Positions 35,618 to 47,262 of a stretch of 64,000 nucleotides of DNA are shown here, in pieces. A model generated the notes under the pieces. That model had not been told where the DNA came from, made no database searches, and saw only the letters and a list, made by a program, of their open reading frames with translations. The first letter of the stretch is position 1, and each line of letters starts with the position of its first letter. A program made the translations under genes and the position numbers. The stretch is from Apiotrichum sp. Y4204. Lineage: Eukaryota > Basidiomycota > Tremellomycetes > Trichosporonales > Trichosporonaceae. The stretch spans positions 558,001-622,000 of the forward strand of contig JAMYHL010000018.1 of NCBI GenBank assembly GCA_025531455.1. Reading direction: 5' to 3'.

Positions 35618-37882
35618 CTAGCTGCGCAGGTTGCCCACAAGACGCTGCGCGTTGCCCACGGCGTTGCGCGCCGAGCCGGCGACGAAGCGCACTCCCTGGC
35701 GCATGGCCGTGCGGCCAAAGGAGAGGAGGTCGAAGACGGCTGGCGTGGGGGTGAATGTCGCGAGCGAGGTGGCAAGCGGAGATGGCGGCGCCTCGTCGTC
35801 GGTGCTGATGCCCGAGGTGTCGAGACCCAGCGCGGAAGGACGTTCGGTCATCAGAGGCGTCGAGACCTCAGAGTCGTCGTCCGACACATCCACGACAGCA
35901 GGGTTCGCACGACGCTTGAGCAGCACAGGGACCAGTGTGAGGAGAGTGAGGAAGAAGAGCTTGGCGATCAGTGTCGGGTCACGCAACAGAGACGTGAGGG
36001 ATTCTCCCGGGTTCTCCTCGGCGGCGGCTGCACTTGCGGGGAGGGCGAGGCGCGAGAGAATGTTGCCGACAGAAGCAGTGACGTATGACCACGAGGCGGA
36101 ACCCGCAGCGGTCGTGAGCCAGAAGGTGCGCCAGTCGACTCCTACCACACCACAAGCGACGTTCATGCCCGACCACGGCACGAAGCCCATGGCGCGCATG
36201 AGCAGCAATCGGCGCCACACATTCGGACGGTCTTCTGTACCACCAAGCGGAGGGTCCGCGGGATCGTCCGAGACCTGAAGGGGGGTGACGGTCTCGCCAT
36301 TGACCACCACAGTCGATCCCGGTGCCCGGGGAACCGACTGGGGGGCAAGTGCCGCACGGACAAGCGCCAGGGGTTTTGGGAAAAGCACAGCAATGAGTGG
36401 CGCCAATGGACGCGAAAGCGAGTACGCCCCAAGGCTACCGCACGCCGTGATGAGCGTGAGCAGCAGGAGTGCGGGCACGGGGTCAAACACGGAGCCGACA
36501 AGAATGTTGAGGACGACCGCGCCCGGAACACTCCAGGCGTGCTTCCAGCAGCCAATGTAGGTGAGAACGCTGACAGTGTGCCACCAGCCGCTATTGCTCG
36601 AGGTCATGTATGCGCGAATTTCAGCCGAAAGCAGCTGCAGGTCGGTGGTGCTCTTTGGCATTGACTGGAGGTGGGTGCTGGATGTCAGCCGGATGTTCGG
36701 TCGTGATCACATCAGGACTTACATGGGCATGGAGTGGAGCGCATAGATCACGAGAAGGAATGAAACGACAAAGAGGCCGGCGAGGAGGGCTACTGTCCAG
36801 CCCAGTTCGCGAAGCACCTCTGTGGTTTTTCCTGTGCCTGTGCCGCTCGAGATCCAAGTGCGATAGACGCGCACCCACCAACCGTCGGCAGGCCCACCCT
36901 GGAGGTCTTCTGAGCGAGAGCGACGGCTCCGACGGCGGCTGGACCCTCGTGAGAGAGATTGTGTAGAAAGGGCCGGTGTCGGCAGCGACTGAGGGAAGGG
37001 GAGAGCGGAAGTGTCGTCGGGCGGTGTTGGCGGGAGGGTAAAGTAGGTGTCGTCCTCATCACTAAACAGGCCCCAGTATCGCCCGCCAGTGTGACCGAGG
37101 CCTACCCGCTCCTGCCCTTCGTCCTCATCCTCAAAGGTCTCTGGTTCGCTCCCATCCAACCCTTTCTCAGAATCCTCATCTGATGATCGTCGCGAGCCGC
37201 GCCGTTCGCGCGTGTGTCGCGGCTGCGCCCAGGCCCATACCCTGGTCACGACAGATTCTCCCAAATCATACACCTGGTTTAACACCCCAGAAGGTGGTGC
37301 TGGTGGCTGGGGGGTATCTGTTGTTGCCGGGGACGGAGGAGTGAGGTACATGGATGCCCATGGTGGGGGTGTGGGGAGGGTTGTTGTGATGATGGGATGG
37401 GGCTGGTAGGTGAGGGTCTGTACAGGCTGGGTCAGAGACTCGGGCTCGAGGGTAAGGGTGTTGGGGACAACAATGGATGTTGATGTCGAGCGGGCCCGAG
37501 TCTCAAATGCCGTGACATTTGATGTAGCCGACAGCGTGGATGGCAGCGGGGTTTGCTCTTGTGGTTCCGGCTCCTCGTCGTCGACAGAAAGTGTCCGCTT
37601 GGCGAGATTGGGTGTGGAGATGCGCCGCTTCAGTCCGTTACGTGTCCGACCGCCTGCCTGCGGTGAGGAGCTCCCAGTGGAGGGACCACCGAGCGTTTCG
37701 GGATAGAACGCCCGATGGGAGGAAGCGGAGGTCGACAGCGGCGGCCTCGTCCCAGACACACTCTTCGAGCTTTTGCGTCCCGGAAGGCGGGGTTCGAGAC
37801 GGCCAGAGTCGAAGCGCGCGCCACCGACTTCTGCGAGATCGGGAACCGCGTCCACCTCCTGGTGGTTCTCGCCTGGTGCCAT
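35618..37882 (-). CDS. VTT-domain (Tvp38/TMEM64, DedA-like) membrane protein with long disordered N-terminus
   Basis: Multi-span membrane protein of the VTT/DedA superfamily, whose eukaryotic members act at ER and Golgi membranes, some as lipid scramblases. Exons 37882-36723 and 36677-35618 join in phase across a 45-base intron to 739 residues. The first 350 residues are Ser/Thr/Pro-rich and disordered. A first span lies at about 363-384 (VALLAGLFVVSFLLVIYAL). The VTT core covers about 417-590, with WKHAWSVPGAVVLNILVGS and the block RAMGFVPWSGMNVACGVVG. The reading frame stays open upstream of the chosen ATG to an acceptor-like CTGACCCCAG at 37951-37960, so a further 5' exon is possible. Confidence 0.82.
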
Positions 37883-39150
37883 AAGGGAACCGTTGATGTT
37901 GCCCGAGCCAAACGAAACCGTAGCAGTACGGCTCCGCAGCCTGCGCGGCCCTGGGGTCAGGGTTGAAGATCTACAGGTGAGAGTGTCGGCGAGTGTTGAC
38001 AGGTGTGTGTGTGTGTGTTCAGTAGAAGAAATGTCGAGAGGTAATCAGAACAATGTTGGATGGCGGGCAAAGGGTAATAAGGGTTGGTTCGCCACAATCA
38101 GGCGAGTGTGTGTCAGCCGGCGCCGTCGTGTGTCGAAAGCGGCAGGTGATACCAGGTGGCCAAGGAGGATGTGACGGTGGACCGTGCGTGCGACGAGGCC
38201 GTGGTTGGGACGGCAGTGGGACGAGCACGAGTGACAGGTGTGTAAAGGGTGTGAAATGGGAATCGATCAAAATGGGGAGGAGGGTCGTGTCAGCAATGTA
38301 GACCAAGGGAGCGGAGTAGGTGTGCGCGAGGGGGTATCAGATGGGAGGGAAGGTGTCGAGGGGCGGCGGAGTGCGCGTGTAAGGTGATGTGGTGTGGACG
38401 TGTGGGTCGACTGTGGCGGTGGAGTGATGGAACAACAACAAGTCGGGGTGGGCGCAGCAGCACAGTCGTCGGCAGCCACAGTCACTGCGGTATCGAGCAA
38501 GGAGGGGATGGTAGGATAGTTGGAATCGATGATAACGGCGAGAGGGAGAGTGACAGTGAGGAAGGGAGAGCGCAAGATAATACAGGTTGTAACGCGCCAG
38601 CTGCCTCGCGACAATTGATGGAGGTGCGGAGGAAACGGCTGATAGACCCGAAAGCGCGAGAGGAGGGGGGGAAGGGACGAAGAAGGTCTACTTACGGATG
38701 CATTGCGCACACAGGATCGGGGTTCACGGGTCGATGGGCAGAGAATGGCAAGGGAGGCGAGGCGAGGCGGGAGATGAGATGTGGTGTGTGTGGTGGTAGA
38801 GTGCGTTAGGTGGTTGAGAGTGGTGTGTAGTAGTGTGTGTGTGTCGATGTCGCCGACGGCCGAAGTGGACTGAGGGGTTGAGGGGGTGAGAGGGTGAGGA
38901 TTCGGAGCGGGCGACGTGATGGAGAGGGGTAGGAGGAGAGAGAGGCCTCGCAATGAAGGGTGGCCCGGGGGGAACGGGACAGAGGGGAAGTGGAAATGGA
39001 AAATGGCAATGGCAATGTTGGAAAGGATACGAGTGCTTGTTTCGGGGGCACAATGATAGATAGAGTGCAGTGACACAAGAGAGAAGAGTGGGGGGCAGAG
39101 GAGGAGGGCGGGCATTCAAAAAACCATCATTCAAACAGATACTGTACATG
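37883..39150 (-). promoter_or_regulatory. Pyrimidine-rich leader/promoter of the VTT gene
   Basis: About 1.1 kb strongly enriched in C and T on the minus strand, immediately upstream of the VTT start. It has short GT/CA runs (around 38,004-38,018 and 38,823-38,846). Long open frames here (for example 38267-39115) are low-complexity artefacts of the base skew. Long pyrimidine-rich 5' regions are usual for highly regulated basidiomycete genes. Confidence 0.5.
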
Positions 39151-39470
39151 CATCGCGCCACCAAGCAGTAATTGTATCAGCACAGCGGGCAAACAGATAG
39201 CACAGGATCACAGGAACTATCCAGAGGCGTAGCACCCTCTGACAAACCAGCCCATCCTAATCCACTACACAAAAAAAAACTTTGGTACCTGTGAAGGGCA
39301 CCTGAGCGAGGGGTGGGTGTGCCGTCACCACCGCTGACCGAAGCTGCAACTATCTGGCGGCCGATGTGCATGCATGCGGGCAATCTACATTGCGAACAAG
39401 CTCGCAGCGCACAGCGCTAGCTACGAGCTATCATCTGTATCTGCATCGGGCAGAAGAAACTGCAGACGGA

Positions 39471-39496
39471 CCGAGTGGCCGAGTGGCCGAGTGGCC
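39471..39496. repeat. 9-base tandem repeat (CCGAGTGGC)
   Basis: Nearly three head-to-tail copies of CCGAGTGGC in the gene-poor stretch. Confidence 0.85.
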
Positions 39497-42274
39497 ACAC
39501 CAGCGGGCGACAGTGAGTGCCTGTGCGTCTTGTGCCCTTTCCCCTCTGTTTGCGATCCTGCAATCCTGCGATTCTTCGTCAGCATCTCGCCTTCTGCTCT
39601 GCTCATTCCCCGCACATGCCATGCATTTCGGTGCGCATACGCCGGGTGGCGTCTGTACACAGTCATTCTTATTCTCCGTGTGCGTTGGAGCATGCATGAT
39701 TTGTAGAGGACATTGCGTCTCCGCGCAAATCTTCCTCCCCCTTGCACGCGACACGCTCTCGATCTCTCCACCGCTGATGCATGCTTGCTGGAAACAGCAA
39801 TTACAGATCTGACAACCACCAATTAGCCCCAATTACCTCCAATTAGCCACGCCCCAGGACCGACATAACACAGGGCAGGCACAGTCTCCTCGCCGACGCG
39901 CTCCACAGATGGGGATGAGATGATGCAAATGCAGATTACCTACAATCAGAGTACAGCATGCATCTGGGAGCACAGGAAGAGAACAGCAACAGCACCAACG
40001 ACGACCAGGGATTCGGAACAGCCACCTCGTCGGGAGTCCTGGACAGCTGGAGTCTACTCTCTCCTCCTCGGCCTCGAGGCTGAGGCTTTACGGTTTCTCT
40101 TCCCCTCGCGCCCTGCGGCAGGCCAGGGATTTGTCCGATTTCCCCTGGCCGCTGCCGTCACCACAGTCACTGCACGGTACTGCATCACTGCCCGCCGGCC
40201 GCCGCATGCTGCATACTGTTTTTCGTCGTAGCGGCCCAACGGCGCCCGATCCCCCGGAGCCATATGCTCCTGTGCTGTCCGCGGGATACAATCATTCCTG
40301 TGCACCGTTCCTGGGCGGCCGCCGCTGGCCGCTGGATCGCTAGGCCGCTGTGCTGTACAGTGACTACCATGCGCTGCGCCGTGGCCGCCGGCCCGCTGAC
40401 GATGCCGCCCCAGCGGCGAGCGGAGGCGCATGAGGAACATGAAGGGCATGAGGGACTTTGTTTGTGATATAGCCGAAACACATGCATACGTGCACTCTTT
40501 GTCCCATGCCATGAATAACCACCCCCTTGAGCGCATCATTCATGCTGTACCGCAATCCTCCGACCTCCTGGTGGCGGCTCGGCCTCGGCCTCCGGCGGGG
40601 CGCGGGGCATCCCCGAGCCCGGATCGGGAAGTACGCGATCTCAAGCAGTGCCCGCCCGCTGGGCGGAATGTCCGTATCCAGCTAGTTCTCCAGTAGCGCT
40701 GGAGAGCTGGAGCAGCTATTGGAGGTTCCAATGCATGGTCGCGTGATCGGACGCGATATGCATACAAAGCTGCACAACTAGAGAGAGTGACGGCTGGGGA
40801 AAAAAAGTGGGAGAAGAGAAAAATATTCCCATGCCTAAGCGCGTCGCTTGCTGTGAAAGTTGCCGCCCGCGCGGCCTCGGCGGCCTCGGCGCCCGCCAAG
40901 GTGCACAGCACCCGGCGAGAAAAGGTGGTACGAGAGGGCGGGCTGGAAAGTTGGTGTCGCTTGGCGGAGGCGTGGCGGGCAGGTGATCAACAGAAGTGTG
41001 GATTGGGATGATGCGCCGTGATGAATGATGAATGGTTCCTTGCTTCTCATGCTTCACACCCACTCTCATCCACTTTGCTTGTGCGACGCTCTCTCCATTC
41101 TCACTGCTATGTTGTGATCTCCGGTACGCGGGAAGAGAAGCAGAAAGCTCGCAGATGCGTCAGCGGCATGCATGCCCCGATACCGGCCATTCGAGGTGCC
41201 CAGGCCCCGCTGTGGGCCTGTGGGGCATGCTGAGTGATCCTTCCCAGCAGATCAAAGATTAGTTGATTCCCAGCATCTGCATAATCGCAGAATCACAGAA
41301 TCGATATCCGGGGCTCACCCGTGACACTGTGGTAAGATCGGTAAGACATGCAGCGCAGATTCAATCCAGCACAGTCCCGATAAGTACAACCCCCCATATC
41401 TCTGAGATCCGCAGCACGCACTCTCCGATATGCGTCATCGCTCCAGGTAGATATTCTGGGTACGTTAAGCGAGGCTGGGGGCGTCGTGGCGCCGCGTGCT
41501 GCATGCTCCACTCTTTAGTTATCCATTGTCCTGATCTATCTATGATCGATGATGCACGCCTCGTCACTTTCCGACGCTTGCGAGCTCGCGAGCTTCCGTT
41601 CCACTCCATCCTTCTTCTTCACATCACATTCCTTGATCCTTGAGAAACTTCACGCCTCGCGGATCCCGGGCCCTCACACGTTAATAGATGACGCACCGCG
41701 CAGCCGCGAGGTGAGCGCGACGCGAAAGCACTCTCCCCACACACCCCACACCACCCCACAGCTGTTACCACAATAAGCGCACATGAGCGTCACGCCAACG
41801 CGTCACGCCAAGCTGGCAGCTGACAGCTTACATCACCATCGCGGGTACTCGGGGTGGGGTTGGGGGGTTTGGTTGCCTGGCTAGCTGAGATGGAGTGGAG
41901 ACTGGGTTGGGAGTGGGGTGAGAAGCTGGACTGGGTCGGAAATCGCCCCGTCTGTTCGCGATACCCACTCCACCAGTGCAACATCCCCATCCGTCATAGG
42001 TGATGCCTACTCACGGCTACCAGTCGTGTGCGAGCTAACGCGTAACGGCGGAGCAGGAAGTCGCGTGAGGCGTGATGGTTGGAGCTTGGATACGACATCG
42101 AGAAACGCGGTCGGAATCGAGATAAGCTGGGTGATCGGCTTTGAGGTTATAGGCCGCTGGGCTGGAGGACTGAGGGCTGAGGGAGTACGGCCGAAGCTGC
42201 CCCGGCCTCTGGGCCGCGCGCGGTGCGGTATTAACCCCGATAGCGAGTTACAGTCGAGCTGGCGATGGATTCGA

Positions 42275-42470
42275 GAGGATGCTGATGCTGAAGGTGAAGC
42301 TCATGCCGATGCCCGTGCTGCTTCCGATGCCGATGCCGATGCCGATGCTGATGCTGACGCTAATACCGATGCCAATGCTGACACTAATGCCGACGCTGAT
42401 CCTAATGCCGACGCCGGTGCCGGTGCCGGTGCCGATGCCGATGCAGACGCTGACGCTGACGCTGGTGCGC
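42275..42470. repeat. Degenerate hexamer minisatellite (GATGCY/GATGCC)
   Basis: About 195 bases of imperfect GATGCC, GATGCT, AATGCC and GACGCT units. Because the unit is a multiple of three it keeps frames open on both strands, giving artificial Ala-Asp repeat frames. Confidence 0.85.
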
Positions 42471-44670
42471 GCGCAGGCGCTGAAAGCTCATCCCACAGTC
42501 CAATGACCCCTGCTTTAGCTAGCCCGGGGAAGAACCGTGCACACTCAGCGCAACGTACGATGGCGGTGAGTAATTGCGTAACTTGCACTCTACCACGGAC
42601 TTGACTGGCGGCGGTCGCAGTCTCTCTAGAGAGAAAGTATACACAGCTCACCGCCAATGCTCCCTGCCACTCTGGCTCTAGCACTGGCTCTGGCTGCCAG
42701 CTCTGGCAGAGGGGGTGGGATTCGAGTATCAACTCTTGGCGAAGCTCATGGCCAAACTCATGGCGGAGCCCATGGCGAAGCTCACAAGGAGGCCCACACC
42801 GAAACTAGCAAATCTGATGAAATCTGATGAAGCTGATGGGTGAAGCGGTAAAGTGATTGACGCGGGTGAAGCTGGTGAAGCCAGTCGAGCATCGCTCCGC
42901 GAACACATCGTCAGTGCTTAAACTGAGGCATGGCGATTGAGCTACAGCCTCACAATCAGGCAGGCTGTATCCGCGATCCAATCGTAGGCGATTCAACCCA
43001 TCTACCTCCAAGGGCAGGTCAAACTTCGGCGACTCGAGCTCGCGTTTACGTTCGCCCGTCATTGTTCTGTTGTTATCGAGCCGTTCGAATGGCACTGCAC
43101 ATTGCGGTCCTCCCATATCTCTCACTCTCAGCTCCCCAGCTACCAAGCAGACGATGACGCAACGGACAACCGTCCTGCCGCCCATTCGCACTTGTCAGCA
43201 GTCGCTCGTGGGGATATTCCATTCGTCAGTCACTGATATCCCCGACTAGGCAATGCGTACACCCCGCGTCGACCCGATGTGCCACCTTGTCGGAACCGCG
43301 ACGATTGCAGGAGATTCTGGAAGCCGGCTTCATTAAGAGGCTAGCCTCCTCGTCAGTCAGGACACTACCATCCCAGCTACCAGCTACCGGCAAAGACAGC
43401 GTACGAGGGGCTTACCCCTCTGATCGGGACAACTTGGCCACTGACGTTCCGCTAATCTGGTCGGGAAAAGGACAACGACTGACGCCAACGCGATCGCCGG
43501 CCGAGGCGACGGCCTCGTACAACTATGTTCTATACCGAGGCTCACAGACTTAAGAGACCATTATTGGGTATCAGAGTATGGATAGTTCACGAAGTGCCGC
43601 AATCGGAGCAGCGGTCTACCGCGCGACATCTCGACTTTTCGACCCGCTGCGCTGAACAGCCTGCACGAACGGTGGTGTGCTGGCTCATCGAAGTACGCAG
43701 CCTGCGAGGTCCCAAAGCCGGGCGGGACGGCGCGGTAGGCGCGCAGCACCCACCCATCACCTCTCAGCGCCTCCCGCCGAAATACCACTTCCTGTTGTCC
43801 TTCGTGACATCTCCTCGGCCTCCTGGATCTATGTCCAGGTTTAGCTGGACTATGACGAAACTCCCCATAGCCTGTTCGGCTTTCCTCCGGTTGTGGCACT
43901 AATGCGCGTCCCGGAGCCCGCGGTCTGCGAGGTCGCGAGAGGAGCGACGAGGAGTTGACAACCGTAGCCAGGACAACGCGGCGACGCGGCGCGCCGAGAG
44001 ATTCGGGAGAGCTGGGACATTCCGGAGCTCTGAATGTTCTCTCCTCTGGGGAGTCGGAGCGAACTACCAGCAGCGCTCCTCTGCAAGTACCACTGAATAC
44101 CGAGTGACATGGCTGTTCCGAACTCACGCTTCTCGGCCTCTCGCCTCGTGAGAAGCATGTCTCCCACCTCTCAGCTTACTTCTCCGCGATGCGGGGCGTC
44201 CGAACCCGAAGGCGGGCGGAAAGCTCACTCCGACCGCGCATCCTCGCAGGGCCCAGTGAGGTAGTGGGTCAGATCCGCGTCCTGGTCCTGATCCGGTTCC
44301 GCAATTCCGCAATCCCGAGTCCGAGACGCTGGAGCGTGCGGCGGACAGCTCGCGTCCGATCCCGCGTCTTCATTCAGAGCTTCAGAGCTTCGTCACCTGG
44401 CTTGTGGGGCATTAACGAGCGCGACATGCCAGAGCCATATCCCCTTCTTGACGAACGTCACTCGTTCACTCCTACTATTACAGCGTCTCATTGTGTCCTC
44501 ATTGTGTCTCGAACAAGGGCATTGTCCAACGCTAGACAGACGAGGGGCGGTGTATGCTGAGCTAGCTAATGATCTCAGACCCCATACTGGAACAGCGCCT
44601 CACATCGAAACGAAGCGAGCACGGGACAGCGGCACATGATCACCTCGAAGTGACCCTGCCACATCTCCTG

Positions 44671-44716
44671 ACCTTCTGATCCTCTGAGCCTCTGATCCTC
44701 TGATTCTCTGATCCTT
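44671..44716. repeat. Short tandem repeat of CTCTGATC
   Basis: About five imperfect 8-10-base units (CTTCTGATC, CTCTGAGC, CTCTGATC, CTCTGATT, CTCTGATC). Confidence 0.8.
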
Positions 44717-45454
44717 TGACGCGCTAGAAGGCATGTTCTCGCCTTGGCGGTTGGTTTCAAGACACGACACATCCTCTGGATCTTCGGGGGCGCTGAAGCT
44801 CGGCGGCGATAGTATCTCAGATCGAGACTGTTGCGGATTTGAGGATCAGCGGGTCATTGTATCAGCGGGTCAGCGGATTTGCAGACACCACATGGGGACC
44901 AGGGCGAGGGCACGGGGCGCGTTGGGGACAATGACGACGCGAGTCCACCTGACTGTTGATGACGATCTGATTCTCATTTCCCCTGTTGATCTGGCGATCC
45001 TGTTTACATGATGACGCTGGGCGCAGAAGCATCTCGCACCTCCTTTTGTCTCTGATATTCGCCACCCTTGTTTATCCCCAACCATTTGTGTTGACGGCAG
45101 CCGCGACGCCCGCCTTCTCTGCTTCTTGCCGTCTCCTGCCGACTCCATTTGCGCCCTTGTCTTGCTTCACCCCCTGTTGCTTCGGTGTGTAATCTCTTAT
45201 GCACTTCATGCCAACTACAACGCAATACAAGTATGCTGAATGCTGCTATGACAAACTAATGCGGGAACCATGTGTGTTGAGTGCTGGGATTATGTCGTGG
45301 AATCGTGGTATGCGGTTATTGTGAGGCAGGGTTGATTGCGAGAATGCGCGGGTACTATGGTGACAAATAACTGTGAACGGCCATGTCCATCGTGGTCGTG
45401 GTTGGGCAATGTCTGAGTAGGTGGTGATAGTGTACAGTGGTGCTCGCCGTCCTC

Positions 45455-47262
45455 CTACGCGTTAAAGTAGAAGAGACCCTTGTTGGGGTTGACGACAACA
45501 CCGGGGGGAAGCTCGTACGTGCGGTGGCACGCCTCGTTCCAGTCAAAGCCGGCGCGGGGAAGCGAGCGAGAGGAGTCGCCACACGAGACGTTCTCGGTGG
45601 ACACGACGGGTGCACAGGGCGAACCGATGCGGAGGGCCGCGAGGTCGGGAACGGCGGTGGTGGAGCGGTTAGAGGCCGCGAGACGCGACGAGACCTGGGG
45701 TGTGCGGCTGTGCGCGGTCGAGTTGGAGCCTGCAATCGTCGCCGGGGACGAGGGGAGAGGGCGCGAGGGGATAGGGCGCGCAAGGGAGGTCGCGTGTGAA
45801 GGCTCGTTCTCGGGCACAGGGGCGGTGCGCGGCTCGCGGCTCGCAGAGCGGGTGCGCGAGGAGCTGCGGCTCGAGGGGCGCGTGTAGCGGATCTGCCAGC
45901 CACCGTCCTCGAGGCTCTGCTTGGGAGTCGCGTCGTGGCCGATCGAATCGGCACGCTCGCGCCAACGCTCGAGCTCGGGGGAGCTCGCCTCGCGGGTGAG
46001 GCTCGAGCCACCGTTAGCGAGGTCGGTGGACGAGGCATTGCTTCCGAGACGGGCGCTGCGGCGAGTGCGCTCAATAACCTCAGACATGGCAAAGGCATCC
46101 CATGAGCCGTTCGCAGCCGAGCCGGTACGGGGGCGCGGACGGATGGTGACGGCCGGAGGTGAGTTGATGGCCGACGAACGGAAGTCCGGGGTCTGAAGAC
46201 CCGACACGGGCTTGAGCGACGGCGATCCATCGCGGGCGGGGAAGGCAGACACGTAACCGGCCATGAGGACGGCAGCGTGGCTCGGGGCCGAGCCAGCCAT
46301 GGACGCAGACGACGAGGGAAGAGTGCCGAGGGAAACGTGCGACACGGCAGCGCGAGGAAGGAATGGGCGCGGCGCAGTCGAAGGAGTGTCGGACGACAGA
46401 CGACGGTACGAGCCACTGCGCTGCGCACCGCTGCTAGAGTAACTCCTCTCCGGCTCGCCCTGCCAGAGGGACAGAAGCGAATCGGTGCTCGTGCCCGATA
46501 CAGTGGAGCGAGGACGGCCAGAGCTGGTACTTGTGCTGTTGCGAGACATGGGCGCAGGCACAACGGGCTCAAACGGCGTGATGCTGAAGCGAGAGGCGTG
46601 CGCGATCGATGTGCGGCGGTGGCGAGTCACGTCCTCGCGGAAGAGGTCCAAGGCGGGAACCGATGCGGGCGACGCATTGGCATTCGCGGAGGCGGCGGAA
46701 GAACCAGTCTCGGTGTCGCTCAGAAGGGGAGAAGGCGGCGAGGTGATGATCGAGCCCATGTGGCCGGGCACAAGGATGGCATCCGACGAGTTGGTGAGGC
46801 CGAGGCCAAACATGCGCGCCATGTTCTCGTACGCAGCGGGGCCGCTGGCGCCGGCATCCTGCTCGGCACACTTGCGCGAGCAGTAGATGTTGGACACGAA
46901 GGGAGGTTCTGAAGGTTCCGCGGGTGCGGCGGCAGGCACCGGGATGCTACCGTCGGTGCTTGGCTGCCGCGGGCGTTCTGCAGGCACCTTGCTCGGTGCT
47001 TCAGACGACGGCCGACGCAGCTGGGGGCGGGTCGTCTTGACGCCGTTGGCCGTGCGGATGGTGGTTGAGCCATCAGGGTTCTTTATCTGTTGGGGGTTAG
47101 CATGGGAAATAATGGTTTTTTCGACGCGTCGAATTTTAAGCTCACCCTGATGGCACCTGTCTTCTTCTTTGGCTTCTTTTCTGCTGGCTCAGGCTCTGGT
47201 GGTGCCACGATGAGCCTGTCGCAGATCATGCAGTAGTTCTCAAAAGATGCAAGGTCACCCAT
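45455..47262 (-). CDS. Ecl1-like (life-span regulatory factor) zinc-binding protein
   Basis: Exons 47262-47146 and 47086-45455 (59-base intron, phase 0) encode 582 residues. The N-terminus reads LASFENYCMICDRLIVAPPE with Cys11 and Cys14; a second pair, Cys108 and Cys112, lies in SNIYCSRKCAEQD. This CX2C...CX3C layout is that of the fungal Ecl1-type family, linked in fission yeast to nutrient response and chronological lifespan. A Lys/Pro-rich linker separates the pairs. The remaining 450 residues are Ser/Arg/Pro-rich and disordered, with many RxxS-type phosphorylation-like sites and a conserved-looking end (PNKGLFYFNA). Family assignment is by motif and layout. It stands alone in a gene-poor tract. 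Confidence 0.7.

Larger units (their letters stand above)
39151..45454. other. 6.3-kb gene-poor stretch
   Basis: No protein or RNA gene is supported. The many open frames of 60-230 codons overlap on both strands, are mostly explained by G+C richness or repeats, and show no domain. Noted inside are a 9-base tandem repeat (39471-39496), recurrent TGCATGC palindromes at 39.36-41.18 kb, a hexamer minisatellite (42275-42470) and a CTCTGATC repeat (44671-44716). Confidence 0.5.

Noticed and set aside
38267..39115. 282-codon minus-strand open frame
   Set aside because: Low-complexity Pro/Ser/Thr/Leu/His sequence produced by a pyrimidine-rich leader; other frames of the same stretch are equally open.
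43561..44167. Overlapping minus-strand frames of 188 and 105 codons
   Set aside because: Pro/Arg/Ser-rich composition without domain; both frames are equally open, as expected by chance in G+C-rich DNA.
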